Assembly: GCA_003415625.1 (NCBI GenBank)
Contig: PYIU01000004.1
Span: 4,526,001 to 4,590,000 of the forward strand
DNA: 64,000 nt
Reading direction: 5' to 3'
From: Aquanectria penicillioides
Taxonomy: Eukaryota > Ascomycota > Sordariomycetes > Hypocreales > Nectriaceae
The notes below the pieces were generated by a model. The model did not search any database, was not told the DNA's origin, and saw only the letters and a program-made list of their open reading frames with translations. A program made the position numbers and the translations under genes. Of the stretch, positions 50,744 through 60,618 are shown one piece after another (position 1 is the first letter of the stretch; each line of letters starts with the position of its first letter).

Positions 50744-51126
50744 TGTATTAATGGATAGAAATACTAGCTAAAATATATACCCTACCTAAAAGGGTATAGA
50801 GTAAGTAAGTTCAATTAAAGACTAAATAGCCTTCTTAAGTAGCTATAAATAACTTAAAAGAGTATTAAAGCATTTAATTAAATGCTTTAAAGTATCCCTT
50901 AAAGAAAAGAAAGAAAGAAAATAGGGTAGAAAGTTATAAATAAAGTAATATTATAAGGGGCTATATTAGGACTTTAATAGGGTCTAAATGCAAAAAATTT
51001 AAAATTTTAAAAATAAAAATTAATTAAAGAAAACTGCCTATTTATTTCCTATATCTTTAAGGTCCCTTTTATCTTTTTAACTAACCTAATAATAGATTGA
51101 TCTATATTACCTTAAACCCTAACTTA
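50744..51126 (-). repeat. E4 5' LTR (right on the plus strand)
   Basis: 383 bp, partner of 38,717-39,099. The inward end (50,744-50,850) is strongly TpA-converted, whereas the outward end near 51,050-51,126 is better preserved than in its partner. Confidence 0.88.
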
Positions 51127-52630
51127 TTAAGCATAAATAAAGGAAAAGTACTTAATTAATTGCTTTAAATGCTAATTAAATATAAGACTTTATTAATACT
51201 ATTATTCTTAATAAACTTAATATTACTAATAGAAAGTTCTTTAATTAATATAAGCTTATAAAACTTATTAAGACCTAAAAATCTATTTATATTTTAAAAT
51301 TTTAAAATAGTTCTTTTAATACTTAATAGCTTTATATTAATTTAAAAGGTTACTATATAATAAGCTAAAAGGGAGTTAATTACTAAACTTTTAGAAATAA
51401 ATATTAAATTATTCTAAAGCTATTTAATCCCTAAAGTAATAGCTATTAAATAAATCTACCTTTATTATTAGGCCTTTAACTACTTTACTATTCTTTAGCT
51501 AATAATTTAATTAAATGCTATTAAACTTATAGGTATTAAATAATAAATAGATTTTTTATTAAAATTAATAAATCTATTAAAGTTATTATTACCTTAAGTA
51601 ATAATAAAGAAAAAGGTTTTAAATAAGCTTTAAACTGCTAAAATTAAAGCATTAAAGTAACTTGCCTTTACAGTCTATACCTTAAGTTTAAGACTCCTGC
51701 CTCTAAACTTATTATTAAGCCTAAACTAATAATTAAACCTACTTAATTTTTATATAAATTGCCTATTAGCTTACTAACCTATATAAGTATTGCTTAATTA
51801 AGTGCATTTAAAAAAGAAATTTAAATTAACTAAAATATATCTATTTATTTTAATGCATTTAATTAAATATTTATTAACTCTTTAAGTAAAGGGTAAATAA
51901 TTAAATTAATTTAATTAATTTAATAGATACCTTTATTTAAATTAGCTATTTTATAGCAATTTAATTAAATAGATTTAAATTTACCTATTGCTAAAAGTAA
52001 TAAATAGAGTTTTTATAAGCACTTTATACTATCTTTATTAGTTTTTTAATTAGCTAAATATATAGTAAGAAAAAGAAGTTATACTATAATTGCTAATACT
52101 ATAATTAGAAATATTACTAATACTATTATTTAAACCTAATAAAATAATTATAATTTAAACTATATTGCCTTTACTAAAAGAAAGATAATTATTAAAATTA
52201 AATAAATAAATTTACTTTAAATTAATTAATAGACTATTTTTAAACTCCTTTAAATAAAAAGCTAAATCTTTTATATACTAAAAGGGTTAATCTTAATAAA
52301 CTAATAGAATAAAATTATAATTGCTACTTATAAGCCATTTAAACCTTTAATTCCTACTTGCCAATTTTATATTAATTAATACTATAATTAGAAACTATAT
52401 TATAAAAAAAGGTAATAGTAAAGTTAAAATAAAGAGATTAAATATTAAAAGCAAAATAAATTATAGAGAGAGATAATAATAGATTAAATAATAGATTATA
52501 GGTATAAAGCATTTAATTAAATGCTTCCTTTAAGATTTTCTTTACATTTAAATAAATTAGGCTTAAAGTTTTCCTTTTATATTATGCCTTTAGTCTACTT
52601 AAAGGCAAGCATTAAGGCATTAAAGAGAGA

Positions 52631-53013
52631 TAAATTAAGGTCTAAAGTAATATAGATCAATTTATTATTAGATTAATTAAAAAAATAAAAGGGACCTTAA
52701 AGATATAGGAAATAAATAGGCAGTTTTCTTTAATTAATTTTTATTTTTAAAATTTTAAATTCCTTGCATTTAGACTCTATTAAAGTCCTAATGCAGTCCT
52801 TTATAATACTACTTTATTTATAACTTTCTGCCCTATTTTCTTTCTTTCTTTTCTTTAAGGGACACTCTAAAGCATTTAATTAAATGCTTTAATACTCTTT
52901 TAAGTTATTTATAGCTGCTTAAAAAGGCTATTTAGTCTTTAATTAAACTTGCTTACTCTATACCCTTTTGGGTGGGGTGTGTGTTTTAGCCAATATCCCT
53001 ATCTATTAATATA
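52631..53013 (+). repeat. E3 3' LTR
   Basis: 383 bp, partner of 28,190-28,572. Its outer end keeps GGGTGGGGTGTGTGTTTTAG, where the 5' LTR has TA-converted sequence. It is followed by TTAC, the probable target duplication. Confidence 0.88.
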
Positions 53014-54957
53014 TTACTAAAGATTATATTTAGTAAGAAATCTTTAATAAGGACTATATCTTTAAGTATTACAGTCCTTATTCTCTCTCCTTCTATAAAT
53101 AGTATAACTATTGCTATTTCTATAGCTATAGGGTATATAATGCCTTTACCTATAAGAATTAGCATTATTTTATTAAGTTTATACTATTTATTTTCTTTAA
53201 ACTATTTAAAGTTATTAATAGTATATATATTAGCTCTTAAGTCCTAAAGCTAATAGTCTTTTTAATTAATAAGGCTTAATTCTATAGATATTAAAATAGT
53301 AATAAAATTGCTATTTCCTTTAGCCTTTAGTATAGTATTATTATTAATATTAAGGGGACTATATAACTGCTATTTTAATAGGCTAAAAATTATTACTATA
53401 GCTGCCTTTTTAGCTAATAATCTTATAAAAGTATTACTAAAGAACTTCTTTACCTTTAAGCCTTTATAATATATAAAAATAGCATTATTATTATTATTAA
53501 AGTTATCTTTAGCTTTCTTTATATTTTTAGTATTTTACTTATTTAATTCTATATATAGAGCAGTCTTTTTAGTCTTTTTAGTAGTTTTATTATTATTATC
53601 TTTCTTTTTTAATTTTTTATTCTTATTACCTTTACTCTCCTTCTATAAAAATAGGCAGTTCTTTATAATATAACCTTTTTAATTATAATTAAAGTATTTA
53701 CTACTTTTAAAATCTTTTCTATAGTTATTCTTTTTATTTAATTAAGCATTTATTTATATATCTTTCTTACTACTAAAGTCTTTACTTTTCTTTTAGAAAG
53801 TCTATAGACTTTTAACTTTATTAATAAAGTCTTCCTATATCTTATAGATAGATTAATATTTCCCCTTTTGCTTATAATTGCATTAAAGTGTATTTTACTT
53901 AAAAAAGACCTTTTTAATACTATCTATAAATTTTTTTTTTTTTAGTACTTAAGGAGCTTATTGCTAGCTTTAATAATACTATTTATAATATAGTAAAAGT
54001 TATTAATATAACTTTAAACCCCTTATAGTTTCTTTAAAGTTAAAAACTTTAATTCTTAATAAAGATTAATTAGGCTTTATTAAAACTTTATATTATTATA
54101 TCTTTTTATTAATAGCTTAATAGCCTTTATATTAGTCTTTACTAAAAATAATAATAGCTTTAATTTCTATAAAACTACTATTTTTATAGTAATAATTAAA
54201 TGCATTTCTTTTAAATATAAAATCTTAATCTCTTTATATTATTTAATAGCAATTATAATATAAAAGAGATATTTCTTTTAGGCAGCTTAATTCTTTAATC
54301 CCTTAAGTATATTATCTTCTTTTATCTTAAAGTTAAAACTAATAAAATCCTTAATTTTAATTAATTATAAATTTATAATCTTCTTTTTGCTTAAAGTAGG
54401 CTTTACTAATATCTTTTTATTCCTTAAGAAATTAAATATTTTATCTAAAGCTCTTAAGGGCTCCCTTAAAGTATAAAAGAATTAGCTTTTTTAATACTTA
54501 AAGCTTTTATCTTTATTATCTTTTATTTTAGATTTTAATTTATTTTTAGGCTATATTTTATATTTAGTTTTTAATTTATTTTTAGTTTTTTAATTAAAGT
54601 GCTTTTATAGCTTTTATATTTATTATATTATCTTTATTATTTACTATATTATAATACTTAAATTTAATTAAATTTTTTATAGGTCCCTTTTAATAGGCTT
54701 TATTAATCTTTTAAAGGGAAATAAAAGATCCTTAAGATTATTTTCTCTTTTAGTAAAATCTTCTTTATTATTAATCTATTTAATTACTTTAATAGTAAGG
54801 ACTGGCTTTAAGGCTAGCTTTAAAGCTATTACTTAAGTCTTAAGACCTTAATTAATTAATATTATAAGCGCTAACTTTAAGGGATAAACTTTAGGTTAGT
54901 TTAAACCTTTTAAATAGCTATAATTTCTTCTTAAATTAAAGCTTTAGGCTTATAACC
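53014..54957 (-). pseudogene. E1 gag and zinc-knuckle relic (Copia)
   Basis: The right-hand interior of E1, read on the minus strand. Near 53,690-53,720 a relic of a C-x2-C-x4-H-x4-C knuckle is followed by a Lys/Asn-rich linker, as between Copia gag and protease. The rest is degraded gag. Composition is strongly AT, with TAA and TAG in all frames. Confidence 0.6.
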
Positions 54958-55216
54958 TATAAACAATATATAGGCACATGCAGGGACGGTTACAGCAGGC
55001 AATATACACAATAGGTCGGTCTAGATCAATTAGAATTCGTAAGGAATAGCTAGATAGTGGTCGCAGAATGCAGTCACCTATTTACAGTGTAGGGATTCCC
55101 TTATGAGGATACATGGCCTCAAGACCTAGGCCCATAAGGCCCTTAAGGTCGGCTTGTGGCCGGCCGCTATATCTATAGCGGCGACCACCTTCGCCCGGCC
55201 GCTATATCTGTCTACA
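54958..55216 (-). repeat. E1 right LTR (intact, 259 bp)
   Basis: It matches the two-part left LTR (18,082-18,267 plus 25,049-25,121). The start reads TATAAAC instead of TGTAAAC, a G-to-A change. It contains the uninterrupted site into which E2 inserted in the other LTR. It is followed by CTTAT at 55,217-55,221. Confidence 0.92.
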
Positions 55217-58010
55217 CTTATTATTAAAGGCTACAATGGTTCATTGGGTCATATCGATTGAACCGGCGTGGCTGACTGATCTAAACCAAGTCAAAGTCAT
55301 TTCTACAATTAAGACTGCTAGATGAGCGAGTGGATGTTGAACTCTGCGGTCGTCACGGACCCATGAAGATAGATGTGCGTAGCTCGTGTAGAAGCTAAAG
55401 TTGCAGTGCAGAAAGTTTTAAGGAATGTCGTACAGACCTTCCAAGTACTAATACTCTCAGTAGACTGTTAAGTATAGAAGCTAAAATTGCAGCACGGTGT
55501 CGGTCGCCCCAGTCGGAAGTCCTAGTGTGGTTGCCGAATCAAGGCGTCCAGGCTGTGTTTGTGAAAGTCGCACACAGCCCCCACATCCACTACACATTCT
55601 GAAGAAGCTGTAATTGCGGCAAAAACAAGCCTACAAAGTAATCCTTTCCATCCGCAGAAGCTAAAATTGCAGTGAACCGCGAGCCCGACGGGCAGACGGA
55701 AGACGGGCATTCGGAGGACGGACAGGCGGAAGACGGACAGGCGGAATGGTCTCTATCAGCCTATTAATCCTAAAGAATGCCGGATCTACAGGCTGGACAT
55801 TTCGCAACCTTCGCTTGGGATTACGCCAAAGACTGCCCAAACGCTATTACAGACGGAAAGTAGATGAAAGGGAATTAACACATGTGTCTGTTTCTACTTG
55901 AGCTATTACCAAACTTTGTAACCTTGGTTTACTTTGATGAAGTTGAGCGTGAAGCTAGTGGCAGCATTTGGACTCTCGCAGTAGGCGGTTGACATCCACA
56001 GCTCTCGACCCTGTCACCGTCATCCAAAGACACCAAGAATTGTCTGGCAGTCTCGTGCGGAAGCATGTGAAACACAAACGAGGACCCACCAAAGGAACAC
56101 AATACCAGCTCTCTAGAAGTGAGGCGGGCGGCATAATGACCAATGTCCTCTGGAGAAACTAGAATTGCAGTGAAGGGAATAGCCCGCGCACGTCGCTGTC
56201 TTATGTGAACCATTTGTTTTGTAGCCGCAGTGCAACTTGCGCCCCATGCCGCCAAGACAAAGGCGATCAACGGATGACAGCTTCTCCGTGGGACTTTTTC
56301 TACTTTCACATGTGGCATCCATGGGAAATCCCAAAACACCACACCCCAAAAGAGGCCACGAAAAAGGTTGAGATGTAGGAATAAAAAAAAATTGCACCTT
56401 GATATTTGTTTCGATATTTCTCTTTGAGCAACTCCACTTGTGTACACTAATTCAGGTGCTCGATTGGTTTGGGCATACTACAATTTATGGCTACGATTGC
56501 GACTCCGCGATCAGTTTGTGAAAGCCCAACACATAGGTGCTGATGCTCGTCTTCGACGGAAAACGGTATTGATGGGCCCGGTAGATAAACATGCTGTTGC
56601 GATACCAACCCTGCCTCTCGCTTGCAGATGCCATAATTGCAGTGAAGCAGGAGAAAACGAGGTGATGATGGAATGAGGAAAAGAGGGAACAAGGAATGAA
56701 CTTTTCGTTTCTTGAGTGTCGTTCGCACAGGCTAGAATTGCAGTGAAGCCAAATGACATCGAGGATGGTCTTATGATGGCCCATCTTCTGCAGATTTACA
56801 TGTGCAACTATCCCTACTTCTAAGGCTCCAGTATTAAATTCTATGGCATTTCATTGGAATTGATTTACTTGGACCGAATCAGAGTGATTCCTGCAGCTAA
56901 GACTGCTGGACGAGCAAGTGTATGCTCTACTCTTTGGTCGTTCCAAACTCGTGCAAGAGGATGCGAGTCGGCATCCTGTGTAAAACGGAAGGTACTTGCA
57001 CATCTCATCTACAGAGGAGTAACACTTTGTAGAAGCTTTTGCCACGCACGGCTGCCTTCCGATGGAAACAAGGCGCAGAGCTGTGTGCGCGTTGTCTCGG
57101 CACTGCATACTCACAGTATAGCATAGCGACGTAGCTTATGCATGCCTGTGCCGCCCATTTAGCAAGCTACGTTCGCAAGCGTAGCACCCGTTGCCGGTAG
57201 GGCTGATCAAGTCCGGCTTGGATCGATGAAGGACATTTTTCATCATGTCCCCTCTTCGCCAGAGGCTAACATTGCAGTGCAAGAGCTGCCGGCCTCACTA
57301 ATGCGAAGAACGTTCAGTGGCGGCAGGTGTTGTGTGGGACTTATCAAGAGAAAAGTTGTGCCTTGATAGTTGATCTAGTATTCCCATTTGCAACACTCCA
57401 CGTAGTTAGCTCAGTTTAAACAAAGCTATTGACTAATTTGAGCCCAGTGGTGTCGATCGGTACGATGCCGACTCGGGATATCCCTCGATGGAAGCTCAAC
57501 ACTAGGCGCCCATTCTTGTCATCCAGTGAAAGACAGACAATTGTGGATGCCCTGCTATCCGTGCCTATGCTATTCACAAAATACAGTCCATCGTCCATTC
57601 CGGCCTCCCGTTTGCAGACACTAAAATTGCAGTGAAGCGCTGGGGCTCAGCGCGTGAATTACGTGGAATCGACGTAATCTTCTTGCCCGAAGAATGGAGA
57701 CTCCATGTCACACGCCTATCGGGCTGTCAGCCGAGGCTGCCTGCCTGGTTAAGATACCAAACTTTGATAGGACTTAGCCTGCAATTTACACCCCCATTAC
57801 ATCTCCTCAGCAGACGCTAAAATTGCAGTGAAAGTATTATGAATCTTTTGACACACGATAAGCTCCTTCTATCAAGAGAGCCTGAGGGTGGGGGGGCACG
57901 ATTTGCAGCAAACGCCCCAAAGGTGAGTAAAGTGGAAAAAATGGTGGGTTAAGAGATGAACGTCAAATGCGCACAGAGAGAACAAACATGGGTAACTAGT
58001 TGCCATCAAT
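55217..58010 (+). repeat. Degenerate tandem repeat region with about ten copies of a GCTAAAATTGCAGTGAAG motif
   Basis: No gene is recognised. Same-strand motif copies occur near 55,391, 55,477, 55,604, 55,656, 56,151, 56,627, 56,729, 57,262, 57,616 and 57,813. The best conserved core is AATTGCAGTG, usually preceded by GCAGAxGCTA. Segments of about 200 bp before the copies at 56,151, 56,627 and 57,616 resemble each other, as do 56,390-56,455 and 57,355-57,415, so the region is an old, diverged tandem array. On the minus strand the motif would read L-H-C-N-x-S, and two copies continue as CKREAG. A 15-bp minisatellite (GACGGACAGGCGGAA type) lies at about 55,685-55,745. A 172-codon minus-strand ORF (55,929-56,447) has no recognisable domain. 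Confidence 0.7.
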
Positions 58011-58125
58011 GGAACTGCTTGACACATTGTGAATAGCAAGCCAGCTGAGCAGCGTCTTTGATGTCCATTCCAGCCAAAGCTGCATGCAATGCTGATCTAC
58101 CGCAGGGTATCAACTAGCCGCATCG
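58010..58125 (-). pseudogene. Possible ankyrin-repeat remnant
   Basis: On the minus strand this short piece reads CGRSALHAALAGMDIKDAAQ, close to the ankyrin G-x-T-A-L-H-x-A pattern. Stops lie on both sides. It is too short for certainty and may be a relic of an ankyrin gene like the one at 3.3 kb. Confidence 0.3.
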
Positions 58126-58568
58126 GAGACCTATTACTTGAGTATTGGATTTGGGCAATGAAGATGGAGAATTATTCTTCTTGGTAACACGAGTAACAGA
58201 CTCTCTTCATGAAAAAAAGTGCATCTTGTATTGATGCACAATATGAGGGTAATTTTCATCCTGCATTTGTCTGGTCGTTAAAATGAGGCTAGCTAAGCTT
58301 GGGATGTAACATCATCACCATTATGCTTTGTGTCCGTCGAATATTACGATCCCAGTAATGATGTTGCTCATTATCGCAAAGTGAACGCTTCACGTATTAG
58401 ATGTGTAATCATGATTAATCGAGTTTCCTGTCACAGTCATCGCGCAACCGCAATCCCGATGCACTGAATGACGCTCGAGACTATGTCAAGAATCTATGTA
58501 CCACCCTACATCTCCAAATCTCAACACGGATCTAGTCGGTGAATCAGGCGGTGATAAAATTAATTTCC

Positions 58569-58811
58569 ATGTCCTCATTTATGCTGATGTTTGAACATTT
58601 CGGAAAATCTATGAAGTCCAGCCTCTGGTTACTGGATTTCTTCTCTTTCGCCTTCTACGTCACTATTTGGAGCCATCTGCCCCTCGAATCATCAGGTACA
58701 GATTTCCAATTGCATAGCGGGCTGGCTATTATTGAACAACACGACGCCGACCTAGCTGGGGCCGTTGCTGAGCTTCTCACAGTACGTGCACTGCCTACTC
58801 TGAGCAGTTAG
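58569..58811 (+). CDS. Uncertain small hypothetical ORF
   Basis: An 80-codon ORF from the ATG at 58,569 (MSSFMLMFEHFGKSMKSS). It has a hydrophobic middle and an amphipathic end (HDADLAGAVAELLT). Another frame stays open immediately after it (LAAPLAICSDASQPQ to 58,974), which could mean a two-part gene or a frameshifted relic. The only GT-AG pair between them would give a 26-nt intron, too short for this fungus. No domain is recognised. Low confidence that it is a gene. Confidence 0.2.
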   Translation: MSSFMLMFEHFGKSMKSSLWLLDFFSFAFYVTIWSHLPLESSGTDFQLHSGLAIIEQHDADLAGAVAELLTVRALPTLSS

Positions 58812-59587
58812 CCGCTCCACTCGCAATTTGCTCAGATGCATCCCAGCCGCAAAAGTTGATGTCTTTGTCGATGCAATTTGAATCCAATAATTTGGTTGCT
58901 GGGATCTCCCTCGGATTCGCATTCATCAAAGACCCTACGCGAGAATGGCTGTTTGCACAGGGCCTTGAAACCTGACATTGAAACAACAAAGAAGCTGACA
59001 GTAGGCTACTATTTGAGGCCCGTTTGGCGAGACAGACAGGCATTTAAACATGCTGACCAGTTTCACAATCACGACTCCAAGCGTGCCGCACTTCCGAGAC
59101 AGGGATCCTGCAACACTCTGGCCCGCACCAGCCGGCTTCTTGGGACCTTTTTGACCCACGTAAGGTGATTAGACCCTGTCGGAGTCAGCACGCCATCGCA
59201 ATCCGCTGTCAAGCTCAATCCCGCTTCCGCGCGCATCGGAAGATCAGGAGTGGAAATCCATCAAGGAATACGTAAATGCTGCTTCAAGCGCGGGGCGCGC
59301 AAACCGAAGGCCTCAATTCGTGGGTTTACCAGCCGCCGAACCGCCGGGCTGTCGCTTCACCAATTAAGCTTCGACTGATCGAACCAACCCATGTTTAGCT
59401 TGCTCGTATTCCTCTTTGTAGAAGGTTTCCGCCCCGTAAAGGACCCCTTCATTTCAGTTCGGCGAACTTCTGGAAGTTGGCTGTCATGGAAGCGCAGTAG
59501 CTATATAGAATGGATATGGCCTTGGCGGCTGTGTTTCTGCCGATCTTCTATAGCAGAGGTGTTTGTTCTATTCCAAATCTAATCAAG
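58812..59587. other. Intergenic region upstream of the small secreted protein gene
   Basis: Apart from the possible continuation of the uncertain ORF to 58,974, nothing is supported here. The last 200 bp should hold the promoter of the gene starting at 59,588. Confidence 0.4.
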
Positions 59588-60618
59588 ATGCGTTCTTTTT
59601 CTTCCGTTGCCGTCCTTACTCTCGCTGCGCGAGGAGTCGCTGCTGGCCAGTATGACGCCTGGAAATTCGGCAACATGTTCACCATTGGCTCGGACAGCAG
59701 CGCCATCCGCAAAGCCACTTGGTCTTTGGTCCCTCCCTCTGTTCCGTGTGGAACTGTTATCGAAGACTCCAGCGACCAGCCGTGGATGTCCATCTGGGTT
59801 GGTGTGTCTCAGTCTGTGAGCGACGAAGGCACAGACCTGTTTCAGCCGCTGTTGAACTGGGCTCCCGACAACGCAGCAGCGCAAGTATTCCTTTGAGCTT
59901 AGGTGGGCTTGTTTGCTAACGAGGTTGAATAGATACTGCCCAGCTGCCAACAACGCGTGGTGTGTTGCTGCAAGCACTTACACTAGCGGTAAGATTTCAA
60001 GTACCAACATTTTTTTTTATGCATGCTAAACCCAAAAATAGCTGGCCAGGTTGCTCAAGAATATGTTGCTATTCCCGCCAAGGCCGATGTGGACTTTGAA
60101 AGTTGGTGCTCACTGCTCACATTCAACGCATCAAATACAATAGCTAATAGAGTCTAGTTGATGTCGGCACCGGCAACGCCGTCACCCAGAAGGTCTGGAT
60201 CAACAGCAAGCTCGTCTCCCAGCAAACCGATAGTATGATGACCTATTAAACATATCAAGGAAAAAGTCTAATGTCACTTCACAGAGGACTCCAACGGCAA
60301 GGCTCCTAGCTACATCTACTCCAGCAACGAATGTTACCGAGGTACATGTGGTACCCTTAACGCTTACAGTAAGTCGATTTGACTTCCCTGAATCTCAGTA
60401 TCCTGCTTGAGACTAACTCCGCACCTACAGCCTGGAGCAACGTTACCGTCGTCCTCGACAAGGCAGACACCAGCTTCGGCAACACTCTGGACCTCATCGG
60501 TGCCTCATCCAGCGGCCTTAAGACCACCGACAACGGCAAGACTTGGCACGTGGATTCAATCAAGATCAATCAAGATTACTTTTACTCCGACGGCTCCAAG
60601 AAGCAGTGCTCGGCTTAG
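59588..60618 (+). CDS. Small secreted protein, six exons, one GC-AG intron
   Basis: Exons are 59588-59880, 59933-59988, 60042-60101, 60158-60232, 60285-60368 and 60431-60618, together 251 residues with all phases consistent. The protein starts with a signal peptide (MRSFSSVAVLTLAARGVAAG). It continues with WSLVPPSVPCGTVIEDSS, PWMSIWVGVSQ, YCPAANNAWCVAAS, SNECYRGTCGTLNAY and WSNVTVVLDKAD. The W-V-G-V segment and the overall beta-rich pattern remind me faintly of the G1 (eqolisin) peptidase fold, but the expected active-site context is not seen, so I do not assign it. Intron 1 only closes the frame if its donor is GCAAGT at 59,881 (branch TGCTAAC, acceptor TTGAATAG); the adjacent GT donor gives an early stop. 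Four Cys residues at least could pair. Likely an extracellular protein of unknown function. Confidence 0.75.

Larger units (their letters stand above)
38717..51126 (-). mobile_element. E4: second copy of the E3 Gypsy family, inverted inside E3
   Basis: 12,410 bp with 383-bp LTRs at 38,717-39,099 and 50,744-51,126. Flanks are CTAA and TTAA (4 bp, one transition, tentative). It matches E3 in reverse orientation along its whole length. The minus-strand integrase relic at 44,481-44,669 (ITNNRKEIIKGILKDLNS) corresponds to E3 at 34,660-34,830, and the RT active-site block lies near 46,170-46,205. The equal length of two copies mutated this heavily means that substitutions, not indels, separate them; this is the hallmark of RIP. 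It is non-coding today. Confidence 0.9.
28190..53013 (+). mobile_element. E3: Ty3/Gypsy LTR retrotransposon inserted in E1, interrupted by E4
   Basis: 383-bp LTRs lie at 28,190-28,572 and 52,631-53,013 in the same orientation. The span of 24,824 bp minus E4 (12,410) and its 4-bp duplication leaves exactly 12,410 bp, the same length as E4. Flanks are TTAT and TTAC, a 4-bp duplication with one transition; this is tentative. Coding relics on the plus strand are gag with a zinc-knuckle relic near 30.4 kb, a protease end (MPFIKATKVIFNY) near 31.9 kb, RT at about 32.6-33.5 kb and integrase to about 35 kb. E4 sits about 3.3 kb beyond the end of pol. All reading frames are closed by RIP-type stops. 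Confidence 0.88.
18082..55216 (-). mobile_element. E1: outermost Ty1/Copia LTR retrotransposon, RIP-degraded, host of E2-E4
   Basis: The element is bounded by 259-bp LTRs (TGTAAAC...TCTACA) and by a perfect 5-bp target duplication CTTAT at 18,077-18,081 and 55,217-55,221. Removing E2 and E3/E4 with their duplications leaves about 5,526 bp, a normal Copia size. Coding relics lie on the minus strand. A zinc-knuckle-like region is near 53.7 kb. An integrase start (relic of a YADLIGPLP-type motif) is near 27.8 kb. A reverse transcriptase follows near 26.3 kb, with IAIYIDNILIV where Copia has Y-V-D-D. E3 splits it between the zinc-knuckle region and the integrase. Almost every frame is broken by TAA/TAG, with C-to-T and G-to-A changes. 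It is the oldest insertion of the four, because the other three lie inside it. Confidence 0.88.

Noticed and set aside
25122..54957. AT-rich block as a regional centromere
   Set aside because: Its content is explained by retrotransposon insertions with target duplications. A centromeric role cannot be excluded from sequence, but nothing specifically supports it.
55929..56447. 172-codon minus-strand ORF as a gene
   Set aside because: No domain, signal or intron structure, and it reads through two repeat units and the motif. Kept only as part of the repeat-region description.
55380..57840. Regular short repeats suggesting a CRISPR-like array
   Set aside because: Spacings vary from about 50 to 535 bp, the intervening sequence is itself diverged repeat, copies vary in sequence, and the genome is clearly eukaryotic.
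59588..60618. Assignment as an eqolisin (G1) peptidase
   Set aside because: Only a W-V-G-V segment and a beta-rich pattern are suggestive; the catalytic Gln/Glu contexts are not seen.
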